DNA of 54,749 nt from Microbacterium rhizomatis (GCF_008710745.1 NZ_VYSA01000008.1:1-54749), one strand, 5' to 3'. Numbered from the stretch's first letter, positions 33,040 to 41,797 are shown. A program made the numbers and translations. Notes: generated by a model from the sequence alone, not told the origin.

Positions 33040-33071
33040 CTGCCGCGCCTAACCGGCGCTATGATGCCCGG
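33036..33071 (+). promoter_or_regulatory. Promoter of the PucR gene with palindrome in the spacer
   Basis: CTGACT (33036-33041) and TATGAT (33060-33065) form a -35/-10 pair with 18-bp spacing. The palindrome GCGCC-TAACC-GGCGC (33045-33059) fills the spacer. The -10 ends 6 bp before the GTG start at 33072, so the transcript is probably leaderless, which is common in actinobacteria. A regulator bound here would block RNA polymerase. Confidence 0.6.
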
Positions 33072-34253
33072 GTGGTTTCTGATTCCGGGGTGAGCTACAC
33101 CCCCGACCTCGACGCGATGACAAAGCTCATCACGCAGAAGGTGTGGAACGAGTACCCCGGATACTCTTCGGACTTCTTCGACCAGGCCGAATTGACTCCT
33201 TCAACACGGTCCAACCTGGCATTGGCGCTGCGTGTGTTGCAGGAGGAGACGCCACCCACCTACGAGGACCTCTCTCACGCCCGGAGTGTCGGGGCGATGA
33301 GGGCGCGGCAGTTGGTGCCCCTGGAATCGGTGATCCAGGCCTTCCGACTCACCGAACGTGTTCTGATGCTCGACCTTTTCGCCAACACGAGCGGGGTGAT
33401 CGATTTTCGCCCGGGTACGGTGGCTGATCTGCTGACTTCGACGTTCGATGCGCTGACCCAGCAGGTCATCAACTCGTACCGCGAGACATTTACCGCCGCC
33501 GAAGGCGCCGCCCGAGCTGCGGAAAACCAGCTCGTCTCCACCGTGGCGAGCGGCCTGACGCTCAACGACGCAGAGTTGGAGGATTGGCGCAGGCTGCTCT
33601 CCGTGGACGTCGATTCCCCCGTTGTCTCCCTTGCGATCATGTGGCCTGCCGGCGTCGACCAGCTCGAGACGCAGCGTGCACTGCGACGACTCAAGTCGCG
33701 CCTTGAGGTGAGCAAGAGAGCGCGTGTATTGACGGGCAGTTTGGCGGATGCGACGTTGGTCCTCGTTGTCACGCCCGAGGGCAGAGACCATGCGGACGTT
33801 TCCCTGAGAGCAGCCATTGAGGACGCCCAACTTCCTGACGGATGCGCGGTGGGTGTCGGGCAGAAGTCGGAGAGCCTACGCAGCGCCAGCATGGGTTGCC
33901 AGCAATCCATGGATGCGGCGAAGATCGCCGGGATTCGCCTGTCAGGACGTGTGGTGTTCTACCACGAGGTGCTCATCGAAATGCTTCTGCAGGCGCGGCC
34001 GCAATTGAGCGCCATCCTTGCGGCGTCCCGGCTCCACGGGTTGGACAGCAATCCGCAGCTTCGGGAGACGCTTGAGTCCCTGATCGAGAACAATCTCTCT
34101 CAAGCGCGGGTCGCGCGAGACCTGTACGTACACATCAATACCGTCGCGAATCGCGTGCGCAGAATCAACGAGCTCACGGGGTTTGACCCGCTCAACCTGA
34201 CTGACCTGATCGAGATGGCGGTCGCTCTCCGGTGGGAGAAACTCCAAGGCTGA
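33072..34253 (+). CDS. PucR/CdaR family transcriptional regulator
   Basis: 393 residues from GTG 33072. The N-terminal helical sensor-type domain has RSVGAMRARQLVPLESVIQA; a degenerate GGDEF-like middle follows; the C-terminal PucR helix-turn-helix has LETLESLIENNLSQARVARDLYVHINTVANRVRRINELTG (shown in the stretches LIENNLSQARVARDLYVHIN and TVANRVRRINELTG). Members sense pathway substrates in purine and other catabolism. Its promoter palindrome is repeated between the divergent operons, suggesting auto- and pathway control. Confidence 0.87.
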   Translation: MVSDSGVSYTPDLDAMTKLITQKVWNEYPGYSSDFFDQAELTPSTRSNLALALRVLQEETPPTYEDLSHARSVGAMRARQLVPLESVIQAFRLTERVLMLDLFANTSGVIDFRPGTVADLLTSTFDALTQQVINSYRETFTAAEGAARAAENQLVSTVASGLTLNDAELEDWRRLLSVDVDSPVVSLAIMWPAGVDQLETQRALRRLKSRLEVSKRARVLTGSLADATLVLVVTPEGRDHADVSLRAAIEDAQLPDGCAVGVGQKSESLRSASMGCQQSMDAAKIAGIRLSGRVVFYHEVLIEMLLQARPQLSAILAASRLHGLDSNPQLRETLESLIENNLSQARVARDLYVHINTVANRVRRINELTGFDPLNLTDLIEMAVALRWEKLQG

Positions 34254-34546
34254 CAGCACGGATCTCCCTGCTGCCGCCGCTCCCCGCTGACGAGCGCAGT
34301 GACTGCCGGGTGTCCTTCCGGTCGCCGGCACCACAGCCGCGGACTGTGGGAAGTTCACAAGGCTGCCGCGCACGTTGATATGCCATTGATCGATTGTCGA
34401 CCACACGTCGGAAGTCTCATGCTGGGCGCAGTCCCGCGGCGCACAAGCCCACGTCGTGCCGAATGCCGGGCGTCAAGGAAGACCGCTCGCGGCTGGGGTG
34501 CGGTACTACGGCTCCTCAGCCGTAAGCCAGACGGAAGGAAACTCAA
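34254..34546. other. Intergenic region before the SRPBCC gene
   Basis: 293 bases without a gene. The only structure noted is a small perfect hairpin TACGGCT-CCTC-AGCCGTA (34507-34524) shortly before the TTG start of the next gene; it could be an operator or leader structure. Confidence 0.4.
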
Positions 34547-34999
34547 TTGCCTCGATCATTTGCAAGCACCGTCGTCGACGTACCACCCAGCGTCGTATGG
34601 GACTTCGTGAAGGACTTCAACGCAACGCCCACCTATCTCGATCTCGTAGCGGACAGCATCATCACGGATGATCAGCCCGTCGATCTTCTCGGCTGTGAAC
34701 GCGTCATAACTCTCACCGATGGTCGTGTTGTGAAAGAGACTCTCGTCGCGCGTGACGATGTCGCTCGCACGTTGACCTACCACCTGACGGAGGGGCCGTT
34801 CCCCTTCTACAACTACTACTCCACGATGCGCGTCACTCTGATCTCCGACACGGGCGGCAGTTTTGTCGACTGGAGTAGCCACTACGACAGCGACGCCGCG
34901 GATGCTGAGGCGAACGACCACCTCCTCGCTGACCAGATCTACGGCGCCGGCCTGCAGCAGATCAAAGCCCGTTTCGCGTCAAGTCGCATCACCAACTGA
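34547..34999 (+). CDS. SRPBCC (START-like) small-molecule binding protein
   Basis: 150 residues from TTG 34547 with ribosome site ggaaggaaa upstream. The helix-grip fold is shown by FASTVVDVPPSVVWDFVKDF, GCERVITLTDGRVVKETLVA, TYHLTEGPFPFYNYYSTMRV and a long C-terminal helix (LLADQIYGAGLQQIKARF). Such proteins bind hydrophobic or aromatic ligands or act as cyclases/aromatases. Placed just before the permease gene, it may bind the imported substrate or an intermediate. Confidence 0.82.
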   Translation: MPRSFASTVVDVPPSVVWDFVKDFNATPTYLDLVADSIITDDQPVDLLGCERVITLTDGRVVKETLVARDDVARTLTYHLTEGPFPFYNYYSTMRVTLISDTGGSFVDWSSHYDSDAADAEANDHLLADQIYGAGLQQIKARFASSRITN

Positions 35000-35034
35000 A
35001 CTCCATCCCACTCAAGCTGGTCAAAGGAGACCCA

Positions 35035-36651
35035 ATGTCCACTACTCGTGAAAGCAAGATCTCATTGCCACCTTTGGTCGTCCGTCAGACGGATGACCCG
35101 CACGTCGTATCCGACGCTGCTCGTGACGACTACGCCGAGCACGTCGTCCCCAAGACGTGGAGAATCGGCCGGGCCGGTATGGCCTTCGCCTGGTCCTCAC
35201 TGCTGACCGCGATGTTCACAGTCGTGCTGTCCGCGACCGTGGCCTCCGTCGTCGGTACAGCTGATGCAATCATCGGAATTGCGCTCGCCAGTGCCACGTA
35301 CGGCCTGATCAACTACTTCATGCAGAAAACCGCCACCACATCCGGTCTCACCGTTGGCCTTTTCTCCCGAAGCCTCTTCGGCTATTCCGGCGCCGCCCTG
35401 GTGACGATTGTCTACTCGCTGACCGCGATCTGGTTCGCGGTGTTCGAGGGCTCAGTCGTTGCCGTGGCACTTCAGGCTTATTTCGGCGGCCCGATCCAGT
35501 TGTGGTACGTGGTGGTCGTGGCGCTTTCGGTCCCTCTCGTTCTCGGAGGTGTACGCGTCTGGATCGAGAAGGTGAATAAGTGGCTGCTGCCCATCTTCGT
35601 GGCAGGCATGGTCGGGGCGGTGATCTGGGCGACGGTGGTCTACGGATACGCGCCGGACTGGGCAAATAAGCCCGCAACCATCACCACCGCTCTGGCCGCA
35701 CCCGGATGGTTGTACGTCTACGCCGTCTACATGGGCATCTTCGCGACCATGATGTACTGCTTCGACTTCGCGCGGCTCGGTCAGCCGAAGGACATCAAAT
35801 TCAACGGCTGGATCACGTTCGGACCCGTCTTCTACTTCTTCTCATACTTCGTCAACGGACTCATTGGAATCTACCTGGTCGCGGTGATCCCACAGGATGA
35901 GGGAGTGTCCGAAATCGGAGTGGTCGTCAGCATCGTGAAGATGATGGGCATATTGGGGTTGATTTTCATCGTCGCCACCCAGACGAAGATCAATACCGCG
36001 AACTTGTATCTCGCGTCGTCCTACCTGGAGAGCTTCTTCGCGCAGGTCTTCAAGCTCAAGCTTCCACGCTGGCTCTGGGCCGTCGTCGTCGGAATCGTCA
36101 TGCTCGGCGTCATGTTCCTGGACGTCTTCTCTTTCCTCCTTCAATGGCTCGCCTATCAAGGGGCGATCATCGTCGCCTGGGTTGCCATCGCGCTCGTTCA
36201 GATGGCGTATCGGTCACGCAAGAACGTGAACAGGAAAGGCGGGCTCATCGAATTCAGACCTGGTCGAGTTCCCGGGGCGAACCCTGGCGGACTCGGAGCG
36301 TGGATCATCTCCTCCGGTGTAGGGATCGCGCTGCTAGCGACCAACTCGCCATTCGGTGGCACCTGGGCACTACCGATCACATTCATCTTGGCCGGAGGAA
36401 TCTACGCCCTCGCCCTGCTGTTCGCGCGACCGGCGTGGTTCACTCTGAGGCGACCAAATGATCCCCGCGACGAGGTAGAAGACATCTGGGAGACCCGAGT
36501 CCAATGCCACAACTGCAAGAAGTCATATATCGCCGTCGAGATGGACCGCGACCCCTCCCACGAAAACCAAGCGATCTGCTCCCTGTGTGCAAACGCTCAT
36601 GGCTTCCGGGTCGCCGCAAAACACGAAGCCGAAACGACAAGCCGCGGATGA
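35035..36651 (+). CDS. NCS1 nucleobase-type permease with C-terminal zinc ribbon
   Basis: 538 residues. About twelve membrane segments in the NCS1 pattern (cytosine/purine, hydantoin, thiamine permeases): MAFAWSSLLTAMFTVVLSAT, LFSRSLFGYSGAALVTIVYS, FDFARLGQP and NTANLYLASSYLESFF. After the last helix an extra ~70-residue cytoplasmic tail carries CHNC and, about 25 residues later, CSLC, a likely zinc-binding ribbon not usual in this family. It imports an N-heterocyclic compound by cation symport. Ribosome site aaaggaga precedes ATG 35035. Confidence 0.87.
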   Translation: MSTTRESKISLPPLVVRQTDDPHVVSDAARDDYAEHVVPKTWRIGRAGMAFAWSSLLTAMFTVVLSATVASVVGTADAIIGIALASATYGLINYFMQKTATTSGLTVGLFSRSLFGYSGAALVTIVYSLTAIWFAVFEGSVVAVALQAYFGGPIQLWYVVVVALSVPLVLGGVRVWIEKVNKWLLPIFVAGMVGAVIWATVVYGYAPDWANKPATITTALAAPGWLYVYAVYMGIFATMMYCFDFARLGQPKDIKFNGWITFGPVFYFFSYFVNGLIGIYLVAVIPQDEGVSEIGVVVSIVKMMGILGLIFIVATQTKINTANLYLASSYLESFFAQVFKLKLPRWLWAVVVGIVMLGVMFLDVFSFLLQWLAYQGAIIVAWVAIALVQMAYRSRKNVNRKGGLIEFRPGRVPGANPGGLGAWIISSGVGIALLATNSPFGGTWALPITFILAGGIYALALLFARPAWFTLRRPNDPRDEVEDIWETRVQCHNCKKSYIAVEMDRDPSHENQAICSLCANAHGFRVAAKHEAETTSRG

Positions 36652-37026
36652 GTCATCGTCGGAGTCTTCACTCGAGGCCGCGGCACCACACCCATCCTCA
36701 CGGTGACAATATCTGCCCGGACGGGTCAGCAGCCGACACGAACATGAAGTGATCGCGATTGAACCCGCGACCTCCCTCCTCGCCACGGACAACGCCGTGA
36801 CGAGGAGGGAGGTGAGCGCGACGCGCGCTTCATCGCCTCTCTGTCGGTCGCGACCGCACGCGTCGCCTCGCGACCGCCGTGGACACAGCGCGGCGACGCC
36901 CGCGAACCCCAACTGTGCACTGTCGACGACTGGCAGGTCATCACGGTCGGACCACAGCGACTGGTGCTCTGACCGCACAGGAGCGCAACGATCGTCTCTG
37001 CCCCTTCTATCCGCGGGCTCCAGCAC
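36652..37026. terminator. Intergenic region with a long hairpin terminator
   Basis: 375 bases without a gene. ACCTCCCTCCTCG (36770-36782) pairs with CGAGGAGGGAGGT (36801-36813), extended inward by CACGG/CCGTG, giving an ~18-bp stem after the permease gene. No T tract follows. Confidence 0.7.
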
Positions 37027-38151
37027 ATGAGGGTCGTGCTCGCGCCTGACAGCTTCAAAGGATCCATCACGGCCGCAGACGCGGCCAACGCCCTGGCCGA
37101 TGGGTGGCGCGCCACTGACCCGTCGGCCGAGATCCTCACGCGTCCCATGGCAGACGGGGGAGAGGGAACGCTCGCCGCGTTCGCCACCGCCATCCCTAAC
37201 AGCACACGAATGCCCATAACCGTGACCGGTCCGCACGGGCGCCCCGTCGAGGCCTCCTGGCTTCTCCTCCCGCCTGCTGACGACGCGCCCACCGGGACGG
37301 CGATTGTAGAACTCGCGTCGACCTCGGGCATCGAACTCCTCGGGTCGGACCTGCTGCCGCTGGACGCCCACTCACTCGGATTCGGCCAAGCGATCGCCGC
37401 CGCGCTGGCCCACGGGGCCCCGGAGAACCGCGTTTCACGGCTCGTGCTCGGCATTGGCAGTAGCGCATCGACCGATGGTGGCACGGGAATGCTCACCGCG
37501 CTGGGCGCGCGATTCGCGGACACGAAAGGAAGGACAATCCCGCTCGGCAACCGCGGTCTCGAAACAGTCGCGGCGGCCGATCTGACCGGACTTCAACCCC
37601 CACCCCCCGGTGGGGTTCGGGTCCTCAGCGACGTCACCAACCCCTTGCTTGGCACGCTCGGCTCGGCAGCAATCTTCGGACCGCAAAAGGGCCTCAGCAC
37701 GGCGGCCGTCCCGAGCTCCAATACTCGCCTTGCGCGGCTCGCGAAAATGCTTCCTGCAGACCCTGGGACTTCGGGAGCCGGCGCCGCCGGCGGAGTGGGC
37801 TTCGGGCTCCTCGCGTGGGGTGCCCGACTCGTTCCCGGCGCAGCCGAGGTCGCGGAACTCATCAATCTGCGCGAGGCCCTGACACAAGCCTCAGTCGTCG
37901 TCACAGGAGAGGGTTCCTTTGACGGCCAATCCGCCGCCGGCAAAGCCCCAACGCACGTCGCAGCACTCGCTGCAGAACTGGGTGTGCCCGTTGTGCTGGT
38001 GGCTGGGCGCATCGCGCCCGACGCCGATACTTCCGCGTTTGCGGCCCATGTGTCATTGACAGCTGTCGCGGGGGACGGCCGGGCTGCGCGGGCGAACCCC
38101 CGAAGGTGGCTGCGCCAGGTCGGCGCCACCCTGGCCGAGAAATTTAACTAG
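37027..38151 (+). CDS. Glycerate kinase
   Basis: 374 residues, type-1 glycerate kinase. VVLAPDSFKGSITAADAANA at the start, MADGGEGTLAAF, LGIGSSASTDGGTGML and VVTGEGSFDGQSAAGKAP. It phosphorylates D-glycerate to a phosphoglycerate, feeding glycolysis. Presence in the island suggests that glycerate, hydroxypyruvate or tartronate semialdehyde is a pathway product, consistent with the isomerase-like gene and the aldolases. It converges on the pseudogene at 38148. Confidence 0.9.
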   Translation: MRVVLAPDSFKGSITAADAANALADGWRATDPSAEILTRPMADGGEGTLAAFATAIPNSTRMPITVTGPHGRPVEASWLLLPPADDAPTGTAIVELASTSGIELLGSDLLPLDAHSLGFGQAIAAALAHGAPENRVSRLVLGIGSSASTDGGTGMLTALGARFADTKGRTIPLGNRGLETVAAADLTGLQPPPPGGVRVLSDVTNPLLGTLGSAAIFGPQKGLSTAAVPSSNTRLARLAKMLPADPGTSGAGAAGGVGFGLLAWGARLVPGAAEVAELINLREALTQASVVVTGEGSFDGQSAAGKAPTHVAALAAELGVPVVLVAGRIAPDADTSAFAAHVSLTAVAGDGRAARANPRRWLRQVGATLAEKFN

Positions 38152-38865
38152 AACGAGCCAACCATCGCCTCTGGATGCGTCCACGTCGAAGTGCAGCGCA
38201 CCGCTCGGTCGCCGTCCGCGGGCCGCCCAGAGGTTCCCGCTCGCGCGTCGAGCGCGCCAATCACAGCGATCATATCGAGCGATCCCAGACCTGCGGCAGC
38301 AGCTTCTTCATACAGTTCGCGGCTCGCTCGGATGAGTGGATGAGCGGACCCGACGGCCAAAGCCGCCTCCTCAACCAGGCGCGCGTTTTCGGCACGTCCG
38401 CGATCGCCGCCTGCGGCTCCAGATCCCCTGCCGTGAGTTTCAGTGCCTTCCCCCGGGAAACCAAGGACGCCATTTGCCCGGCCGCCAGAACTTCCCGCAG
38501 CACGCCAGAGTCGACGCCGACGTGTTTCGCGAAGTGGAAGCTTTCCGCTAGCCCGGTGACCATGGTGATCAGGAATGTGTTCACGGCAAGCTTCATAGAC
38601 AACGCTGCCGGCACTGGTCCGCAATAGAACCGCTGACTGTACATCGCTTCAATTAGTGGCTCCACGAACCGGATGGAATCATCGGGGCCGGCGAGCATTG
38701 CCACCAGCGACCCGTCTATGGCCGGCCCACCAGATCCGGAGACCGGAGCCTCGACATAGTGCCCGCCCGCGCGGGTGATTTCGTCCGTCAGCGTTTGCGA
38801 GAACCCGGTGGTGAACGTTTCCGTCTGCACGACGGTGTGGCCGCGAACTTGAACCCAGGGCGGCC
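38148..38865 (-). pseudogene. Fragment of a 3-hydroxyisobutyrate dehydrogenase-like gene
   Basis: Lacks the N-terminal Rossmann GxGxxG domain. It starts within the family at TFTTGFSQTLTDEITRAGG and has HYVEAPVSGSGGPAIDGSL and PVPAALSMKLAVNTFLITMV, with the catalytic Lys in SMKLAVN. Near 38385-38395 a frameshift separates this from the C-terminal RLVEEAALAVGSAHPLIRAS and SLDMIAVIGALDARA, which continue in another frame to 38148. It is non-functional debris fused upstream to a monooxygenase fragment. Confidence 0.8.
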
Positions 38866-39069
38866 CCTGCCTCATGAGCATGTAGAGGCCGTGGCGTCGC
38901 GCCCCTACGATGTCCGCCAGCGGCGCGTGGAACACGACCGCGATGTACGCGCCGAGCTCGCCAGGACCCTGCATCGTGATGCCGGCGAGTCGACGAACAG
39001 CGCTGTGAGCGCCGTCCGCTCTGATGACGTACGCGGCACGCAGGGTCGAGGACTCGCCGGCCTCGCGGA
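38866..39069 (-). pseudogene. Fragment of an FAD-dependent aromatic monooxygenase
   Basis: About 68 codons reading LRAAYVIRADGAHSAVRRLA, ITMQGPGELGAYIAVVFHAP and GARRHGLYMLM, the DG-motif region of PheA/TfdB/UbiH-type hydroxylases. Both ends are cut: at 39069 it abuts the duplicated mobilisation sequence and at ~38866 it runs in frame into the dehydrogenase fragment. This marks a recombination scar. Confidence 0.75.
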
Positions 39070-39383
39070 GAGGATCCCGACACGGCGGCGCAGGCCGACA
39101 GAGAGGCCGCTGTCGCCGCCCAGGACGCCCGTGCAGCTCGTGAGAGCAGCACGGTGGCGTATGACAACAGCGCCGAACGCCGAGACGCGTTCGCACGGTC
39201 GCTGGAGGGCACCGCGTCAGAGCAAGAGGTCCGCGGCCGCGTCCTCGCAGACAGCGGCAACGCGAAGCACCCCCGCGAGGCCGTCACCACACCAACCGAC
39301 CGCGCCCCACGGCCCCGAAAGGGCCGGGCCGGAAACACGCAGCAACGCGACCGCGGCGGCCTCTCCCGATAACGAGACGGGAG
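39070..39383. repeat. Long direct repeat, right copy: truncated mobilisation gene 3' end
   Basis: Near-identical to 22977-23287 and encodes, on the plus strand, the last ~100 residues of the coiled-coil mobilisation protein (ERRDAFARSLEGTASEQEVR and others) with a stop at 39372. It has no 5' part and is a pseudogene fragment. Homologous recombination between the two copies would delete the island. Confidence 0.92.
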
Positions 39384-39833
39384 ACGGGCGGCTGTTGGAG
39401 AATTTGGAGGAAACGACCGGCGAACCTCAGGAGTGAAGGTCGGTGGTGGCGCGGTCGATGGGGCGACCTAGTTGTCGTTATTCAGGTTCGCCCGTAATCA
39501 AATACTCCGGGACCACTCTGCGTGTGGAGCAAGTGATAGAGCACGCCACCGTGGTCGATCGTGGGCTTGGGTGTTCCGTCCGGTTGTAGAGGGCAAAGGA
39601 CCGGTTGACCAGCGGGTGTGGGCGTATTTTGCTCATGTAAGAGGGCGATGTACGTCTCGATGGTCATGCGCCCCACGTTACCGAGCGATCATTTGCCTAG
39701 ACATCTACGACGCACGCGCAGACGCCCACCAACGGAGACGGCGCTGTTGATCTGACATAACGGTCATTATCGGCAATTAAGTACAAACAGATCTACTATG
39801 TACATTTTAGTCGCTCTGCGGTAACCTGTAGGC
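39384..39833. promoter_or_regulatory. Intergenic region and toxin-antitoxin promoter
   Basis: About 450 bases with one weak small ORF on the minus strand. The last 60 bases before the antitoxin gene are AT-rich and contain the 8-bp palindrome ATGTACAT at about 39799-39806, with a further AAGTAC about 20 bp earlier. Phd-type antitoxins repress their own promoters through such palindromes. Confidence 0.45.
39482..39667 (-). CDS. Small hypothetical protein (weak call)
   Basis: 61 residues from ATG 39667 (gtggggcgc upstream). Protein-like text such as TYIALLHEQNTPTPAGQPVL and IDHGGVLYHLLHTQSGPGVF. No family recognised and little supporting context. Confidence 0.35.
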   Translation of the reverse strand: MTIETYIALLHEQNTPTPAGQPVLCPLQPDGTPKPTIDHGGVLYHLLHTQSGPGVFDYGRT

Positions 39834-40097
39834 ATGACTCAGATTGCTATCACTGACGCCCGTGGCCGGTTGGCGTCGATCATCGACGAGGCCCGTGTCG
39901 AACCGGTGTATCTCACGCGTCGGAACAGGGCCGTCGCGGCCGTTGTCGACGCGGCGCAGCTTGAGCAGCTGCTGGATGATGCTGAGGAGCTCGCGGACAT
40001 CCGTGCGGTAGATGCGGCGTGGGAAGAGACTGAGGAGTTGGGTGAGACGCCCGTTCCCTGGGACGACGTCAAGCGTGACCTCGGTCTGGTTCCGTGA
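39834..40097 (+). CDS. Phd/YefM family antitoxin
   Basis: 87 residues. N-terminal Phd pattern: IAITDARGRLASIIDEARVE, VYLTRRNRAVAAVVDAAQLE. The C-terminal acidic region (AVDAAWEETEELGETPVPWD) wraps the toxin. It binds and neutralises the downstream RelE-type toxin and represses the operon. It overlaps the toxin start by 4 nt. Confidence 0.88.
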   Translation: MTQIAITDARGRLASIIDEARVEPVYLTRRNRAVAAVVDAAQLEQLLDDAEELADIRAVDAAWEETEELGETPVPWDDVKRDLGLVP

Positions 40098-40351
40098 CCC
40101 ATCAGATCCAGGTTCTCCCCGTCGCGGCCAGAGCGATCAGGAAATTGCCTCCCGAGGCGAAGCGACGGGTCCAAGCGGCGGTCGAATTGCTCGCCGATGA
40201 TCCTCGGCCGCCAGCGGCGAAGAAGCTCACCGGGCGCCCGGAATGGCGGGTGCGGACCGGTGACTACCGGGTGCTGTACCGCATCCAGGACGACATCCTG
40301 ACCGTAGTAATTGTTCACGCCGGTCATCGACGAGACATCTACGAGAAGTAG
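40094..40351 (+). CDS. RelE/ParE family toxin
   Basis: 85 residues from GTG 40094. Pattern PVAARAIRKLPPEAKRRVQA, KKLTGRPEWRVRTGDYRVLY, VVIVHAGHRRDIY: a RelE-type mRNA interferase or ParE-type fold with the basic residues and C-terminal RRDIY typical of RelE. A complete TA pair likely stabilises this accessory region. Confidence 0.9.
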   Translation: MTHQIQVLPVAARAIRKLPPEAKRRVQAAVELLADDPRPPAAKKLTGRPEWRVRTGDYRVLYRIQDDILTVVIVHAGHRRDIYEK

Positions 40352-40392
40352 ACCACTGACGAGATTTGGGCCCGTTACAACAAGATGCGTTC

Positions 40393-40801
40393 ATGAAGAT
40401 CACCGTTGACACCGATTCGACGTGCACACGTGGATGACCAGGCCGGAGGTTGCGACGTCGCGTACTCGTGGAAGCTGCCCGACGGATTGCCGGATGTCGT
40501 GGGCGTGGAGAACCGCGGGCGCCGCCTGGTGGTGTCCCCGCGGGTGCTGCGCGTGGAGCACTGGCCGAGACATGACTCCCCTGGAGCACTACACGTGTTC
40601 ATAGATGGTGTGCGGGTCCGTGTCGATGGAACAGTTGGCGGCGATAAGGGACTCGGGTTCAGTGATGAGCCCGAGCAGTGGGGAGAAGTCGTTCGCCACA
40701 CCGATGAGCTCCCCGACTGGTCCCGTCCGTACATCGAGGCCGCACGGGTGTGGGAGGCGGCACGCGGCAACCCTCGACCGCCCCGACTGCGACTGGTCTG
40801 A
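40393..40801 (+). pseudogene. Hypothetical gene with an apparent frameshift near its start
   Basis: ATG 40393 reads KITVDTDST and then stops after TRG. Another frame continues with HVDDQAGGCDVAYSWKLPDG, RRLVVSPRVLRVEHWPRHDS and PDWSRPYIEAARVWEAARGN to 40801. A single indel near 40425 would join them into a ~135-residue protein. No family recognised. If the indel is not real, translation must start later in that frame. Confidence 0.45.
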
Positions 40802-40807
40802 CGACGA

Positions 40808-41378
40808 GTTGAGTGTGCGGCGGCTTGTTCCGGAAGAAAGCTTCTGCAGCCCGGTTGCACAACAGATCACAAAGGACCCTTTCACCCTCGACTTCCTTGC
40901 GATCGACTCGGACGCATCCGAGCGCCAGCTCGAGGAACGTCTCACGAACCGGATCGTTCAGACCCTGCGGGAACTCGGGCGAGGCTTCGCATTCGTCGGC
41001 CGGCAGATCCATTTCGACATCGATGGCGACGACTTCTACGTCGACCTACTATTCTTCCACGCCGAACAGCTGCGCTACGTGGTCATCGAGCTCAAGACCA
41101 CCAAGTTCGACCCCCGCGATGCTGGCCAGCTGGGCTTCTACGTGTCGCTCGTCGACGATCGACTCCGGATCAACGACCTACACAGACCCACGGTGGGGAT
41201 GCTCCGGGTAGCTGACAAGAACGAGACCGTCGTGCGCTACGTTCTCGCCGGCACGCGCCAGCCTGTCGCCGTGTCGCGGTACGAACTAAGCGCTGCCGAC
41301 GCTGCGGCGCTGCCCTCCGAGGAGACTCTGACGCAGATCGCCACCGAGGCGGTTCAGCGCTCCGAGCCGAACGATTGA
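40808..41378 (+). pseudogene. C-terminal fragment of a YhcG/DUF1016-type PD-(D/E)XK nuclease
   Basis: The frame carries the C-terminal nuclease domain only: TKDPFTLDFLAIDSDASERQ, ELGRGFAFVGRQIHFDIDGD, DFYVDLLFFH and RYVVIELKTTKF with the D...ExK catalytic pattern. The N-terminal DUF1016 domain is missing, and upstream in-frame codons run out of frame through another gene. It could still be translated from an internal start, but is most simply a truncated remnant. Confidence 0.65.
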
Positions 41379-41506
41379 CATGCGCGGCTGGGGGGCGGGG
41401 TGCAGCGAACAGCCACAAACCTCTCCAGCAGTTACGGTGGGTGAACATCCCCGCAGGCTTGGGCTCGACCGATCGCCTGAGTCACCTTTCATGTGGGGCA
41501 AGGTGG

Positions 41507-41797
41507 TCATGGCTCGATCGTTGCAGTCTCGTCAGACCTATCTCCGATCAAGTGCTCCATCCTGGCTTGAAGTGCATCTTTTTCAAAGCAAGACCAGTAC
41601 GGCAATGGCGGTCCGTATTTCCACTCCACGCTCGCATCGTTGACGGCACCGCCTAGGCGATCCACGATCTGACGGCACTCTCTCAGCGCTGCCTTTTCCA
41701 TCAGCATCGGCGGTATCAGGAGGGCGCACGCGACGATGGATGCGATCACAAACGCTGCCTGCGCGCTGCGGTCGAGCGGAACCTTGGTGTCGACCAT
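41507..41797 (-). CDS. Small membrane-anchored protein
   Basis: 96 residues. One hydrophobic helix (AAFVIASIVACALLIPPMLM), then a soluble part with two Cys (LRECRQIV; YWSCFEK). It starts at the base after the stop of the lipoprotein gene at 41798, so the two are co-transcribed. Unknown role, perhaps part of the lipoprotein/secreted-protein set. Confidence 0.55.
   Translation of the reverse strand: MVDTKVPLDRSAQAAFVIASIVACALLIPPMLMEKAALRECRQIVDRLGGAVNDASVEWKYGPPLPYWSCFEKDALQARMEHLIGDRSDETATIEP

Noticed and set aside
40605..40850. N-terminal extension of the PD-(D/E)XK fragment from an upstream ATG
   Set aside because: This stretch is an alternative frame of the upstream hypothetical gene and shows no DUF1016 N-terminal features.
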